This document shows positions 41,108-49,989 of a stretch of DNA of 64,000 nucleotides, piece after piece (the stretch's first letter is position 1; each line of letters begins with the position of its first letter). Under the pieces are notes generated by a model that worked only from the letters and a program-made list of their open reading frames with translations, had not been told where the DNA came from and did no database searches. The DNA comes from DATATV01 sp035551355 (GTDB lineage: Bacteria; Actinomycetota; Actinomycetes; Mycobacteriales; Pseudonocardiaceae): the NCBI GenBank assembly GCA_035551355.1, contig DASZNF010000079.1, positions 1 through 64,000 on the forward strand, written 5' to 3'. The position numbers were made by a program, and so were the translations under genes.

Positions 41108-42583
41108 TCAAGCATCGCCACACCCATTTCCCGGTTTGGCGGGCATTTGCGCAGGCGGAGCATCGGCCTTGGCGGTGCGCGCCTGCCAACCCACGTCGGT
41201 TTGCCGGGCCAGCCCGCGGAGTTCCAATGTGGGCAGCACCGCGCGGACCCGATCAACCGGCACGCCCGAGGTGACCGCGACCTGCTCCGCGGTGCGCGCG
41301 GAATGCCGGGACAGCCCCTCGAACACCCGCAGCGATCGCTCGTCCAGCCCGTCGGTTTCCCGGCGCTCCTCGACCGGGGCTTCGGACAGGTCGTCACCGA
41401 GTCGGCCGACAGCCTCGATGACGTCCTCGGTCCGGCTGACCAGGATCGCGTGACCGCCGCGGATCAGTTCGTGGCAGCCGACCGAGTTGGCCGAGTCGAC
41501 CAGTCCCGGCACCGCCAGCACGGTCCGGCCGAGCGCGGCGGCGGTGGCCGCGGTGTTCCGGGAGCCGCTGCGCCGCCCGGCCTCCACCACCACGAGGCCG
41601 CTACTCAGTGCCGCGATGAGCCTGTTGCGAACGAGGAAACGGTGCCGGGCCGGCGGGGTTTTCGGCGGATATTCGCTGATCACCGCGCCGGCGTCGGCGA
41701 TACGGCGCAGCAGGTTGGCGTGGCCCGCCGGGTAGGCCACCGAGATGCCACAGCCGAGCACGGCGACGGTCGGACCGTTCGCGGCGAGCGCACCGAGATG
41801 GGCCGAAGCGTCGACGCCGTAGGCCGCGCCGGACACGATGGTGAAGCCGTGCAGACACAGTGTGTGGCCCAGCTCGGTGCTGGTGCGCTCGCCGTAGTCG
41901 GTGGCAGCCCGGGCCCCGACCAGCGCGACGGCGCGCTGGGTCAGGTCGGCGAGATTGCCGGAGCCGCGCACCCAGAGCGCGAGCGGCTGGCCAGCCCAGC
42001 GGACACCCCGGTTCACGGCGAGGTCCAGGGCGGCGAACGGCCAGGCCGGCCATTGTGGGTCCTCGGGCACCAGCAGACGGGCCCCGGCGGTGTGGGCTTC
42101 GTCCAGGTCCGCCTCGGCGCGGTCGAGGGCGCGGCGAGCGTGTGTTTCCTCGGCGACCGCGGCGGGGACATCGCCGCTTTTCACCAGCTTGGCGGCCTCG
42201 ATCGGCCCGACCGCGGCGACGAGTGCGGCCAAGGCCGGTGCGGGTGGTTCGGCGGCGCTGAGCAGGAACGCCCGCGCTAGCAGTAGCTCGTCGGAGATCC
42301 CGGAGCACGTGTTGGCAGCTCGGGGAATGGCGGCCTGGGGACAGGCGGCCTGGAGTCCGGGATCGATCCGGGTCGCCGGGCCGACGCCGTCGGCGGGGAC
42401 GGTCTGGCCCGTCGGGACGACGCCGTCCGCGAGGATGATCTGGGGCGTCGGGCCTGCGCGGTCGGCTTCTGGCGTTTCGCCGGCGTGGCGGTTTGGGCCA
42501 ACGTTCGAGGGCACGCCGGCGTTGGGGCTGGGGGCGGCGTCGGCGTGCACGTTGTGGCTGGGCAGAGCTTCGGGCTGGGACAT
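41108..42583 (-). CDS. dprA: DNA-processing protein DprA
   Basis: 491 residues. Rossmann-like DprA core (VALVGARAATDYGERTSTELG, IVSGAAYGVDASAHLGAL, GCGISVAYPAGHANL, SEYPPKTPPARHRFLVRNRLIAALS) loads RecA on incoming single-stranded DNA in transformable bacteria; the role in actinomycetes is less clear. A winged-helix domain DprA_WH follows at the C-terminus. The first about 100 residues are low complexity. ATG 42583 has GAGG five bases upstream. It lies upstream of xerC, which follows after 33 bases. Confidence 0.9.
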   Translation of the reverse strand: MSQPEALPSHNVHADAAPSPNAGVPSNVGPNRHAGETPEADRAGPTPQIILADGVVPTGQTVPADGVGPATRIDPGLQAACPQAAIPRAANTCSGISDELLLARAFLLSAAEPPAPALAALVAAVGPIEAAKLVKSGDVPAAVAEETHARRALDRAEADLDEAHTAGARLLVPEDPQWPAWPFAALDLAVNRGVRWAGQPLALWVRGSGNLADLTQRAVALVGARAATDYGERTSTELGHTLCLHGFTIVSGAAYGVDASAHLGALAANGPTVAVLGCGISVAYPAGHANLLRRIADAGAVISEYPPKTPPARHRFLVRNRLIAALSSGLVVVEAGRRSGSRNTAATAAALGRTVLAVPGLVDSANSVGCHELIRGGHAILVSRTEDVIEAVGRLGDDLSEAPVEERRETDGLDERSLRVFEGLSRHSARTAEQVAVTSGVPVDRVRAVLPTLELRGLARQTDVGWQARTAKADAPPAQMPAKPGNGCGDA

Positions 42584-42779
42584 GGGCACCTCGGACGGTT
42601 CGGACGAACGGGAAGGGGTTGCGTGGCGGCGCAGTGTGGGCGCCGGGCGGGGCGGGCCGAGCGGTATGGGGCGCCCGGCGGGGCGGGCCGAGCAGTGTGA
42701 GCGCCGAGCGGTGGGAGCACCGGGCGGTGCGCTGCGGAGCGGGCCGAGCGGCGCGGATGTGTGGGCAGGCGGCGCGGGG

Positions 42780-44294
42780 TCAGGTGATGGCTTTGTCGCG
42801 GAAGGCGAGGGCGGCGGAGACGTCGTCGGGGTCGGGGCGGTCTCGGTCGGCCAGGTCGGCGAGGGTCCAGGCGACGCGGAGTGCCCGGTCGGCGCCTCGG
42901 GCGGTCAGGAAGCCTTTGGCCAGGGCTTGGTCCAGGAATGTTGTGGTGGTGCGCGGTAGTGCGTGGGAGCCGTGGAGGAAGGGGCCGGGGATTTCGGCGT
43001 TTGTGTGCCAGCCGTACTGCGACCAGCGATGGGCCGCGCGCTCGCGTGCCTTGGTGACGCGTTCTCGGACGATGGCGCTGCGTTCGGGGGTCGTGCCGTC
43101 GACACCGCTCATCGCGATCATCGGACGCATCCGGACCTTGAGGTCCACTCGGTCCAGCATCGGACCGCTGAGACGACCGAAGTACCGCCTGCGGGCGTGG
43201 GGCGAGCACCGGCAGTCGATCGGCTTCGGGGGTGCGCAGGGGCAGAGGTTGGTGGCCAGGACCAGCTGGAAGCGTGCGGGGTAGCGGACTATGCCATCGC
43301 GCCTGGCGTGGCGGACCTCGCCTTCTTCCAGCGCGGTGCGCAGCGCCTCCAGGCGTTGGGGACCGAACTCGCAGCTTTCGTCCAGGAACAGGATTCCGCG
43401 ATGCGCACGGCTGACCGCGCCCGGCCGGGCCATACCGCTGCCGCCGCCGACCAGCGCGGCCACCGAGGTGGTGTGGTGCGGGGCCACGAACGGCGGGACG
43501 GACACCAGCGGGTGTTCCGGGGTGAGGAGGCCGGCCACCGAGTGGACGGCCGTTACTTCCAGGGACTGCTCGGTGCTCAGTTCGGGCAGGATGCCGGGCA
43601 GGCGTTGGGCGAGCATCGTTTTTCCGGTGCCGGGCGGGCCGACCAACAGCAGGTGGTGGCCGCCCGCGGCCGCGACCTCCAGGGCCCAGCGGGCGTCGGG
43701 CTGGCCGATGACGTCGCCGATGTCGGGCAGGTGGGGCTTGGGGAGTCCGGCTTCGATCGGCTCGGGTTGGAGTAGATCGCGGTTGCCGCGGAGCCAGCCG
43801 AAGACCTCGGTGAGCAGGGTGGCGCCCCGGACCTCGACGCCGTCGACGAGGCCGGCTTCGGACAGGGTCGCCGCCGGGACCACGGCTCGGGTCAAGCCCG
43901 CACGCCGGGCCGCGAGCAGGGCGGGCAGGACACCGCGGATCGGGCGGAGACGACCGTCCAGGGCCAGTTCGCCGAGCAGGGCGGTGCCCACGAGTTTGTC
44001 GGGCGGGACCTTTTCAGCCGCGGCCATGACGGAACAGGCCAGGGCCAGGTCGTAGCCCGCGCCGTTTTTGGGCAGGGACGCCGGGGACAGGGCCAGCGAG
44101 ATCTGCCAGCCGGGCCATTCTTCGCCGCTGTTGCGCACGGCGGCGCGGACTCGGTCCTTGGACTCGCGTAGCGAGGCGTCGGGCAGGCCGAGCAGGCGCA
44201 CGCCGGGGACGCCCTGGGAGATGTCGGCCTCGATTTCGACGGGCACGCCGTCGACACCCCGCAGGGCCACCGACCACACGGATGCCAGCTTCAT
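42780..44294 (-). CDS. comM: YifB/ComM-family Mg-chelatase-like AAA+ ATPase
   Basis: 504 residues. N-terminal ChlI-like domain (VPGVRLLGLPDASLRESKDRVRAA), AAA+ core with Walker A GPPGTGKT and Walker B GILFLDE, and a C-terminal Mg-chelatase domain. In transformable bacteria ComM aids branch migration of integrated DNA. The start ATG overlaps yraN's stop by one base (TGATG). dprA follows after about 196 bases, in the conserved yraN-comM-dprA order. Confidence 0.93.
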   Translation of the reverse strand: MKLASVWSVALRGVDGVPVEIEADISQGVPGVRLLGLPDASLRESKDRVRAAVRNSGEEWPGWQISLALSPASLPKNGAGYDLALACSVMAAAEKVPPDKLVGTALLGELALDGRLRPIRGVLPALLAARRAGLTRAVVPAATLSEAGLVDGVEVRGATLLTEVFGWLRGNRDLLQPEPIEAGLPKPHLPDIGDVIGQPDARWALEVAAAGGHHLLLVGPPGTGKTMLAQRLPGILPELSTEQSLEVTAVHSVAGLLTPEHPLVSVPPFVAPHHTTSVAALVGGGSGMARPGAVSRAHRGILFLDESCEFGPQRLEALRTALEEGEVRHARRDGIVRYPARFQLVLATNLCPCAPPKPIDCRCSPHARRRYFGRLSGPMLDRVDLKVRMRPMIAMSGVDGTTPERSAIVRERVTKARERAAHRWSQYGWHTNAEIPGPFLHGSHALPRTTTTFLDQALAKGFLTARGADRALRVAWTLADLADRDRPDPDDVSAALAFRDKAIT

Positions 44295-44650
44295 CAGAAC
44301 GCACCCCGCAGGTGCTCGACGCTGGGCTGGTCGTCGGCGGGCCAGAGGATGGACAGCACGTCGAACCGGATCGGCAGTGCGCCGATGCGGTAGCGGCGCA
44401 GCCAGGCATGGGTGGCGCTGCGGATGTGCCGGGCCTTGGTGCGGGTGATCGCTTCGGCGGGCGCGCCGTAGTCACTGCTGGAGCGGGTCTTGACCTCGCA
44501 CACGATCAGGGCGCTGCCATCGGTGACGACCAGGTCGAGTTCGCCCGCGGGACAACGCCAGTTGCGGGACAGGATGGCGAAGCCCTGGGCGCTCAGGTGT
44601 TCGGCCGCCAGGTCCTCGCCGCGGCGGCCGAGGGCATGGGCGGCGTTCAT
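44294..44650 (-). CDS. YraN family (UPF0102) protein
   Basis: 118 residues with a restriction-endonuclease-like fold: RRGEDLAAEHL, LDLVVTDGSALIVCEVKTRS (Asp and Glu-x-Lys, a nuclease-like active site). Function is not known. ATG 44650 is supported by alignment to the family start; the frame extends upstream to 44749. It is translationally coupled to comM. Confidence 0.88.
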   Translation of the reverse strand: MNAAHALGRRGEDLAAEHLSAQGFAILSRNWRCPAGELDLVVTDGSALIVCEVKTRSSSDYGAPAEAITRTKARHIRSATHAWLRRYRIGALPIRFDVLSILWPADDQPSVEHLRGAF

Positions 44651-44800
44651 GGGCCGGAACGAACCGGATGATTCGGTCGGCCAGCTCGTGCGCCTGGCTG
44701 GGGTATGAGTCGGGATCGGGGCTGGTGAGGTGCGCGGGTTGGGTCGCATGTGATCGACATTGCCTGCCGGGGCGAGGCCTGTGGGCAGGAGTGACCGACC

Positions 44801-44829
44801 TGTGGACAGCGGGTGTGGGTTGTGGATAA
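44801..44829. promoter_or_regulatory. DnaA-box-like pair in the yraN upstream gap
   Basis: TGTGGATAA (44821-44829) is the reverse complement of TTATCCACA; TGTGGACAG (44801-44809) is a one-base relative. They lie 20 bases apart between yraN and the DUF2469 gene. No gene is seen in 44651-44910. Binding is not shown. Confidence 0.3.
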
Positions 44830-44910
44830 CTCGCTACGGCGGAACCGGGTTTGTGCTAGTCAGCCACGCGGTCGCCGTCAGTCAGCCGCGGAATCGCGCG
44901 GTCGCGCTGG

Positions 44911-45234
44911 TCAGCCGCTGAAGGGGCCGCTTTCGGGCAGCCGGAGGTCCGGTTTGTCGAGTTCCTCCACGTTCACGTCCTTGAACGTGATCACCCGGAC
45001 ATTCTTCACGAACCGCGCGGGCCGGTACATGTCCCACACCCACGCATCCGACATGCGGACCTCGAAGTAGACCTCGCCGTCGGCGTTGCGCACCTGCACG
45101 TCCACCGAGTTGGCCAGGTAGAACCGGCGCTCGGTCTCCACGACGTAGGAGAACTGGCCGACGATGTCGCGGTACTCCCGATAGAGCTGCAGCTCCATCT
45201 CGGTCTCATATTTTTCGAGATCTTCCGCGCTCAT
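44911..45234 (-). CDS. DUF2469 family protein
   Basis: 107 residues, highly conserved acidic family with MSAEDLEKYETEMELQLYREYRDI and VWDMYRPARFVKNVRVITFKDVNVEEL. Function is unknown. Its ATGA overlap with the stop of rnhB suggests translational coupling, and this pair is conserved in mycobacteria. Confidence 0.92.
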   Translation of the reverse strand: MSAEDLEKYETEMELQLYREYRDIVGQFSYVVETERRFYLANSVDVQVRNADGEVYFEVRMSDAWVWDMYRPARFVKNVRVITFKDVNVEELDKPDLRLPESGPFSG

Positions 45235-46040
45235 CGGATCCGCGCTCCTCCTTGTGAAACCAACGCCTCGTCGGCCTCGCTGACCGGTGGTCTCCCATTC
45301 TGGACCACAAGCGCCGCCGACACGCTGCGCGCCACCCGCCTGGGGGCCCGCAAACCGTGCGCCAGCGCCGCCGCGGTCACGTTCGCGTACGACCAGCGGT
45401 GCTCGTCGGTCGGACCGTGCTCGTTCAGCTCCGCGGTGTGATCGGCGGTGCAGTAGCCCTTGTGCACGTCGAAACGGTACGCCGGGAGGCTGTCATGCAG
45501 CTCCGTCATGATCCGGTCCCTGGTCACCTTGGCCAGCACCGACGCCGCCGCCACGCACGCCGCCGCCTGGTCGCCCTTGGGCACCGGGATGTTGGGCGCG
45601 GTCAGGCCGGTCACCTTGAAACCGTCGGTCAGGACGTAGCCGGGGTGGGTGGCCAGCCGGGCCACCGCGCGGCGCATGCCCTGGATGTTGGCCACGTGGA
45701 CCCCGAGTTCGTCCACCTCGTCGGGCGGGATGACCACCACCGCGTAGTCGACCGCGCGCTTGCGGACCAGGTCGAACATCCGGTCGCGAGCCTTTTCGGT
45801 CATCAGCTTGGAGTCGTTCAGGCCGTCCAGCCGGACCGCGTCCTTGGGACGTAACACGCAGGAGGCCACGACCAGCGGGCCCGCGCAGGCGCCCCGGCCC
45901 GCCTCGTCCACACCCGCCACCGGGCCGAGACCCCGGCGACCCAGCGCACCTTCCAGCGCCCAGGTGCCCGCGTCCCGCCGCACCACCGCTCGCTGCGGGC
46001 GCGGCGCGGTCTCCACCAGCGCTTCCGACCGGCCGGCCAC
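45231..46040 (-). CDS. rnhB: Ribonuclease HII
   Basis: 269 residues. Removes RNA from RNA-DNA hybrids and single ribonucleotides. Core signature GVDEAGRGACAGPLV (acidic catalytic residues), LNDSKLM, and TDGFKVTG; YRFDVHKGYCTADH near the end. GTG 46040 lies five bases after the lepB stop and is the first usable start; a shorter form from GTG near 46016 is possible. Confidence 0.92.
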   Translation of the reverse strand: MAGRSEALVETAPRPQRAVVRRDAGTWALEGALGRRGLGPVAGVDEAGRGACAGPLVVASCVLRPKDAVRLDGLNDSKLMTEKARDRMFDLVRKRAVDYAVVVIPPDEVDELGVHVANIQGMRRAVARLATHPGYVLTDGFKVTGLTAPNIPVPKGDQAAACVAAASVLAKVTRDRIMTELHDSLPAYRFDVHKGYCTADHTAELNEHGPTDEHRWSYANVTAAALAHGLRAPRRVARSVSAALVVQNGRPPVSEADEALVSQGGARIR

Positions 46041-46045
46041 CCGAC

Positions 46046-47056
46046 TTACCGCCGTTCCCCCCGCACCGAGCGCAGCGTCCGGCGACTCTTCTTGCCCAGC
46101 CACAGCACCGGGAACGCGGCCGCGAAGCCGACGCCCAGCGGCAGGCCCTCGGTCCAGCCGGGCGTGCCGAGGCCCATGGCCAGGGTCTGGCCGTTGGTCT
46201 CGCCGACGCCCCGCCACCGCGACGGCGGCCAGATGATGGTGCGGGCCACGCCGATCACGTCGCTGACCGGCACCACGCCGTTGATGCCACCGTGGTTCTG
46301 GAACCGGGAGTCGTTGGAGTTGCCCCGGTTGTCACCCTCCACCCAGATGTCGCCCTGGGGAATGGTGACCGGGCCGAACTTGTAGTAGGCCATCGACTCG
46401 GTGCCCGGCTCGATGTAGACGTAGGGCTCGTTGAGCGCCTTGCCGTTGACCATCAGCTGGTTCTGCGCGTTGCAGCACTGCACGGTCTGGCCGCCCACCG
46501 CGACGATCCGCTTCACCAGGTCGTACTCGGGCGGCGTGCCGATGCCGATCGACGAACCGAACTGGCGCAGCCACTTGAGCACCACGTTGCTGGTCTCGTC
46601 GACGTTGAACTCGCTCTGGTCCCAGCCGGGCGGGCCCTTGAACACGACCACGTCGCCGGGCTGCGGATCGGTGAAGTCGAAGGTGAGCTTGTCGACCAGG
46701 ATCCGGTCGCCGTTGCACCCGGTGCAGCCGTTGAGGGTCTGCTCCATCGACCCGGACGGGATCACGTACACCCGCGCGATGAACGTCTGGATCAGGAACG
46801 TCAGCACCAGCGCGATGACGATCAGAATGGGCAGTTCCTTCCAGAACGAACCCTTTTTCTTGTCCGTCTTCGACTTGAACCTGCGCTGGGCCGGTGCGCC
46901 CTCCGGGTCCGTCGGCGTGTCGTCGGGCGGCACGTACTCGTCCTTGTCCCCCGCCCGCGCCTTGGGCTCGTCGTCGTCCCAGTCAGGCACGTTGAACCAG
47001 TCGGTGACCGGCTCGCTGCGGCGCATTCGTTCGCGTTCGTCCTCCGACGCCGTCAT
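46046..47056 (-). CDS. lepB: Signal peptidase I
   Basis: 336 residues. Membrane serine protease cleaving signal peptides. A charged cytoplasmic head (about 1-75), transmembrane helix (about 80-98), catalytic Ser in IPSGSMEQTL, catalytic Lys in VKRIVAVGG, and box E GDNRGNSNDSR. Two Cys-Cys pairs (GCTGCNG, QCCN) suggest disulfides, as in actinobacterial homologues. A second hydrophobic helix lies near the C-terminus. Start is ATG 47056 with GAGGAAGG before it. Confidence 0.94.
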   Translation of the reverse strand: MTASEDERERMRRSEPVTDWFNVPDWDDDEPKARAGDKDEYVPPDDTPTDPEGAPAQRRFKSKTDKKKGSFWKELPILIVIALVLTFLIQTFIARVYVIPSGSMEQTLNGCTGCNGDRILVDKLTFDFTDPQPGDVVVFKGPPGWDQSEFNVDETSNVVLKWLRQFGSSIGIGTPPEYDLVKRIVAVGGQTVQCCNAQNQLMVNGKALNEPYVYIEPGTESMAYYKFGPVTIPQGDIWVEGDNRGNSNDSRFQNHGGINGVVPVSDVIGVARTIIWPPSRWRGVGETNGQTLAMGLGTPGWTEGLPLGVGFAAAFPVLWLGKKSRRTLRSVRGERR

Positions 47057-47139
47057 CGCCTTCCTCGTCTGTCAAGCCGAGCGTGGGTTGCATCACGCAG
47101 CCACCAGGCCAGGTTACGGGAGGCGGCAGAAAGACGGCG

Positions 47140-47499
47140 TCAGGACGCGGGCGTGGTCTCGCGCTTTTCCTTGATCTTGGCGGCCTTACCGCGCAGGTCG
47201 CGCAGGTAGTACAGCTTGGCCCGGCGCACGTCGCCGCGGACCACGCGCTCGATCTTGGCGATGTTGGGCGAGTGCACCGGGAAGGTGCGCTCGACGCCGA
47301 CGCCGAAGGAGACCTTGCGGACGGTGAACGTCTCGCGGACGCCATCGCCCTGCCGGCGGATGACCACGCCCTGGAAGATCTGGACCCGCTCGCGCGAGCC
47401 CTCGATGACGCGAACGTGGACCTTCAACGTGTCGCCCGGCCGGAAGTCCGGGATGTCGGAACGCAGCGACTGAGCGTCCAGAGCGTCCAGGGTGTTCAT
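47140..47499 (-). CDS. rplS: 50S ribosomal protein L19
   Basis: 119 residues. IPDFRPGDTLKVHVRVIEGSRERVQIFQGVVI and FTVRKVSFGVGVERTFPVHSP identify it. ATG 47499 gives MNTLDALDA, matching actinobacteria. lepB follows after 83 bases, and trmD ends 186 bases upstream. Confidence 0.95.
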   Translation of the reverse strand: MNTLDALDAQSLRSDIPDFRPGDTLKVHVRVIEGSRERVQIFQGVVIRRQGDGVRETFTVRKVSFGVGVERTFPVHSPNIAKIERVVRGDVRRAKLYYLRDLRGKAAKIKEKRETTPAS

Positions 47500-47685
47500 C
47501 GGTGGTCCGTCCTCGTCCTTCGAGTATGTCTGGTGCTCCCGCGCGGGCAGGCCGATCGCCATGGCTGAACCCGGCTACGACCCGACCTGGGAGATGGTGT
47601 GGCGCCTGGCAGAACACATGCTCCGCCCACAGCAACTTATTCAGTGTGCCAGACGCGCCCGGCGGAGACGAAATCGGGCCGGTGA

Positions 47686-48432
47686 TCAGCGTGCGCGCAG
47701 CCGCTCCAGCAGCACCCGGTCGTGCTTGTCCAGCGCCACCTCGGGCAGGCGTTCCAGCAGGTCGGGACGGCGGTCGACGGTGCGTTGCAGGGATTGGTCA
47801 CGCCGCCAGCGCTCGATCGCGGCGTGGTTGCCCGAGCGCAGCACGTCGGGCACCGGCCGGTCCCGCCACACCTCGGGCCGGGTGTAGCAGGGGCCTTCCA
47901 GCAGACCGTCGGAGAACGAGTCCTGCTCGGCCGAGGCCGGGTTGCCCAGCACCCCGGGCAGCAGCCGGGCCACCGCCTCCACCATGGCCAGCACCGCGAC
48001 CTCGCCGCCGACCAGCACGTAGTCGCCGATGGACACCTCGTCCACCCGCATCCGGCCCGCCGCGTCCTCGAACACCCGCTGGTCGATGCCCTCGTAGCGG
48101 CCGCAGGCGAACAGCAGCCAGGGCTCGGCGGCGAACTCCCGGGCCATGGCCTGGGTGAACGGGCGGCCGGCCGGGCTGGGCACGACCAGGCGAGGGGCAG
48201 CCGGGGGCGGCGCGACGGCGTCCAGCGCCTCGCCCCACACCTGCGGCTTCATCACCATGCCCGGGCCGCCGCCGTAGGGGCTGTCGTCGACCGCGCGGTG
48301 CACGTCGTGCGTCCAGTCCCGCAGGTCGTGCACGTCCACGCTGATCAGGCCCTTGTCGATGGCCTTGCCCAGCAGCGCGGCCCGCAGCGGCGCCAGGTAC
48401 TCCGGGAAGATCGTGATCACGTCGATGCGCAC
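47686..48432 (-). CDS. trmD: tRNA (guanine-37-N1)-methyltransferase
   Basis: 248 residues. Knotted SPOUT-fold enzyme. RIDVITIFPEYLAPLRAALLGKAI, DDSPYGGGPGMVMKP, LFACGRYEGIDQRV and DEVSIGDYVLVGGEVA are conserved; the last lies in the SAM-binding knot. GTG 48432 has GAGGAAA upstream. It follows rimM by 11 bases, in the standard rpsP-rimM-trmD order. Confidence 0.95.
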   Translation of the reverse strand: MRIDVITIFPEYLAPLRAALLGKAIDKGLISVDVHDLRDWTHDVHRAVDDSPYGGGPGMVMKPQVWGEALDAVAPPPAAPRLVVPSPAGRPFTQAMAREFAAEPWLLFACGRYEGIDQRVFEDAAGRMRVDEVSIGDYVLVGGEVAVLAMVEAVARLLPGVLGNPASAEQDSFSDGLLEGPCYTRPEVWRDRPVPDVLRSGNHAAIERWRRDQSLQRTVDRRPDLLERLPEVALDKHDRVLLERLRAR

Positions 48433-48443
48433 GGGGTGTTTCC

Positions 48444-48989
48444 TCAGGCCTCGACGTCGGTGAGCAGCCCGGGCGGCGGGTCGATCAGGATCGTGCCCGC
48501 CTTCGGGTCCACCTCGGTGACGATCTCCCGCACGAACGGCACCAGCACCTCGCCGTCCTCGCCGTCCACCACGAGCAGTTCGCCACCCGGCCCGTGCAGC
48601 ACCTCGCGCAGCGTGCCGATCGGTTCGCCCTCGACCGTCCGCACGGCCAGGCCCTCGAGCTCGTGGTCGTAGAACTCGTCCGGGTCGCCGGTGGGCGGCA
48701 GGTCGGCGGTGCCGGCGAACAGCTGCGCGCCACGCAGCTCCTCGGCCGCGTCCCGGCCGAGGACGCCGTCCAGGCACACCAGTAGCCGCCCGGAATGCGG
48801 CCGGGCGGCGGTGATGGTCAGGGTGCGCTGCGCGCCGGACCGCAGCGTGACCAACAACACAGCGTCGACGGCAAACCGGACGTCGGGCGAGTCGGTGCTC
48901 GGCTCGACGACCAGTTCGCCGCGGACCCCGTGCGGCCGGACGATGCGGCCGACCCTGCGCAGGGCGGGATCTCCCGCCGGTGAGCTCAT
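48444..48989 (-). CDS. rimM: 16S rRNA processing protein RimM
   Basis: 181 residues. Assists 30S maturation by binding S19. VGRIVRPHGVRGELVVEP starts the RimM domain, and the C-terminal PRC-barrel domain includes YDHELEGLAVRT and LLVVDGEDGEVLVPFVREIV. ATG 48989 is four bases after the KH gene stop. Confidence 0.94.
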   Translation of the reverse strand: MSSPAGDPALRRVGRIVRPHGVRGELVVEPSTDSPDVRFAVDAVLLVTLRSGAQRTLTITAARPHSGRLLVCLDGVLGRDAAEELRGAQLFAGTADLPPTGDPDEFYDHELEGLAVRTVEGEPIGTLREVLHGPGGELLVVDGEDGEVLVPFVREIVTEVDPKAGTILIDPPPGLLTDVEA

Positions 48990-48993
48990 CGGC

Positions 48994-49233
48994 TCAGCGG
49001 TCGGTGTCCACGACGTCGACCCGCAGGCCGCGACCACCGATGCCGGTCATCACGGTGCGCAGGGCGGTCGCGGTACGGCCGCCGCGCCCGATGACCTTGC
49101 CCAGGTCCTCGGGGTTGACGTGCACCTCGAGGGTGCGGCCACGCCGGGTGGTGAGCAGGCTGACCCGGACATCGTCGGGGTTGTCGACGATGCCGCGGAC
49201 CAGGTGCTCCAATGCGTCGGCCAGCACGCTCAC
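48994..49233 (-). CDS. KH-domain RNA-binding protein (YlqC type)
   Basis: 79 residues. LADALEHLVRGIVDNPDDV and the GRGG loop LGKVIGRGGRTATALRTVM define this small KH protein found between rpsP and rimM in most Gram-positives, probably for ribosome assembly. GTG 49233 overlaps the rpsP stop by four bases. Confidence 0.93.
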   Translation of the reverse strand: MSVLADALEHLVRGIVDNPDDVRVSLLTTRRGRTLEVHVNPEDLGKVIGRGGRTATALRTVMTGIGGRGLRVDVVDTDR

Positions 49234-49814
49234 TTGGCTTCCGCGTCAGCGGCCGGAGCCTCGGCCTTGGCCTCGTCGGCCTTGGCTTCGGGCTTCTCGG
49301 CCTTCGCGTCGGCCTTGGCCTCGGTCTTCGGCTCGGCCTTGGCCTCGGTCTTCGGCTCGGCCTTGGCGTCGGACTTCGGCTCGGCCTTGGCGTCGGACTT
49401 GCTCTCGCCCGACTCGGCCTTCTTGCCGCCACCGCGCCGCTTCGGGGTGGTCGCCTCGACGGCGGGCTCCCCACCGGCGGCGGCCACCGCGGCCTCGAAC
49501 AGGGCCTTCTTGTCCGGCTTGGGCTCAGCCACCTTCAGCGTGCCCTCGGTGCCCGGCAGACCCTTGAACTTCTGCCAGTCACCGGTGATCTCCAGCAGGT
49601 GCTGCACCGGATCGGTCGGCTGCGCGCCGACACCCAGCCAGTACTGCGCCCGCTCGGAGTCGATCTCGATGAAGCTCGGCTCGTTCTTCGGGTGGTACTT
49701 GCCGATGGTCTCGATCGCACGGCCGCTGCGGCGGGTCCGCGCGTCGGACACGACAACCCGGTAGTAGGGCTGGCGAATCTTGCCCAGGCGCTGCAGCTTG
49801 ATCTTGACGGCCAC
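49230..49814 (-). CDS. rpsP: 30S ribosomal protein S16 with a long repetitive C-terminal tail
   Basis: 194 residues. The first about 85 form S16 (VKIKLQRLGKIRQPYYRVVV, GKYHPK). The rest is an Ala/Lys/Glu/Asp tail with four copies of an eight-residue KTEAKAEP-like unit. Actinobacterial S16 proteins often have shorter tails of this type. The tail is encoded by 24-base repeats near 49312-49400. Function of the tail is unknown. Confidence 0.94.
   Translation of the reverse strand: MAVKIKLQRLGKIRQPYYRVVVSDARTRRSGRAIETIGKYHPKNEPSFIEIDSERAQYWLGVGAQPTDPVQHLLEITGDWQKFKGLPGTEGTLKVAEPKPDKKALFEAAVAAAGGEPAVEATTPKRRGGGKKAESGESKSDAKAEPKSDAKAEPKTEAKAEPKTEAKADAKAEKPEAKADEAKAEAPAADAEAK
49312..49407. repeat. 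Four 24-bp repeats in the rpsP tail
   Basis: Units follow CGGCCTTGGC(C/G)TCGG(T/A)CTTCGGCT on the plus strand; two pairs differ at two positions. They encode the Lys-Ala-rich tail of S16. The repeat keeps the reading frame and could expand or contract by slippage. Confidence 0.8.
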
Positions 49815-49989
49815 GGGTAGGGGTACTCCTCAAGCTCTCGTTGCTCAGGTTCAGGCGTTCGCGAGCCGAGTGGGGTCGATCACGACTGCCTGGAGATTGG
49901 GTGCCACGGCACGGCGAGAGGGACCGACCATGGCGGACAGCAGACCATTGTGCCAGATGGGCCCGGCTCGCTCGAAATCCGGGCGGTCC

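Noticed and set aside
39809..42280. Long plus-strand frame over xerC and dprA
   Set aside because: Antisense to two recognisable proteins with all catalytic motifs, and no motif in the frame itself.
47562..47660. Plus-strand peptide starting MAEPGYDPTWEM in the rplS-trmD gap
   Set aside because: Composition looks protein-like at first, but it runs into Arg-rich shadow sequence over trmD and has no ribosome binding site.
49815..49989. Possible gene between pxpA and rpsP
   Set aside because: No frame with a credible start or conserved content. Probably the rpsP promoter region.
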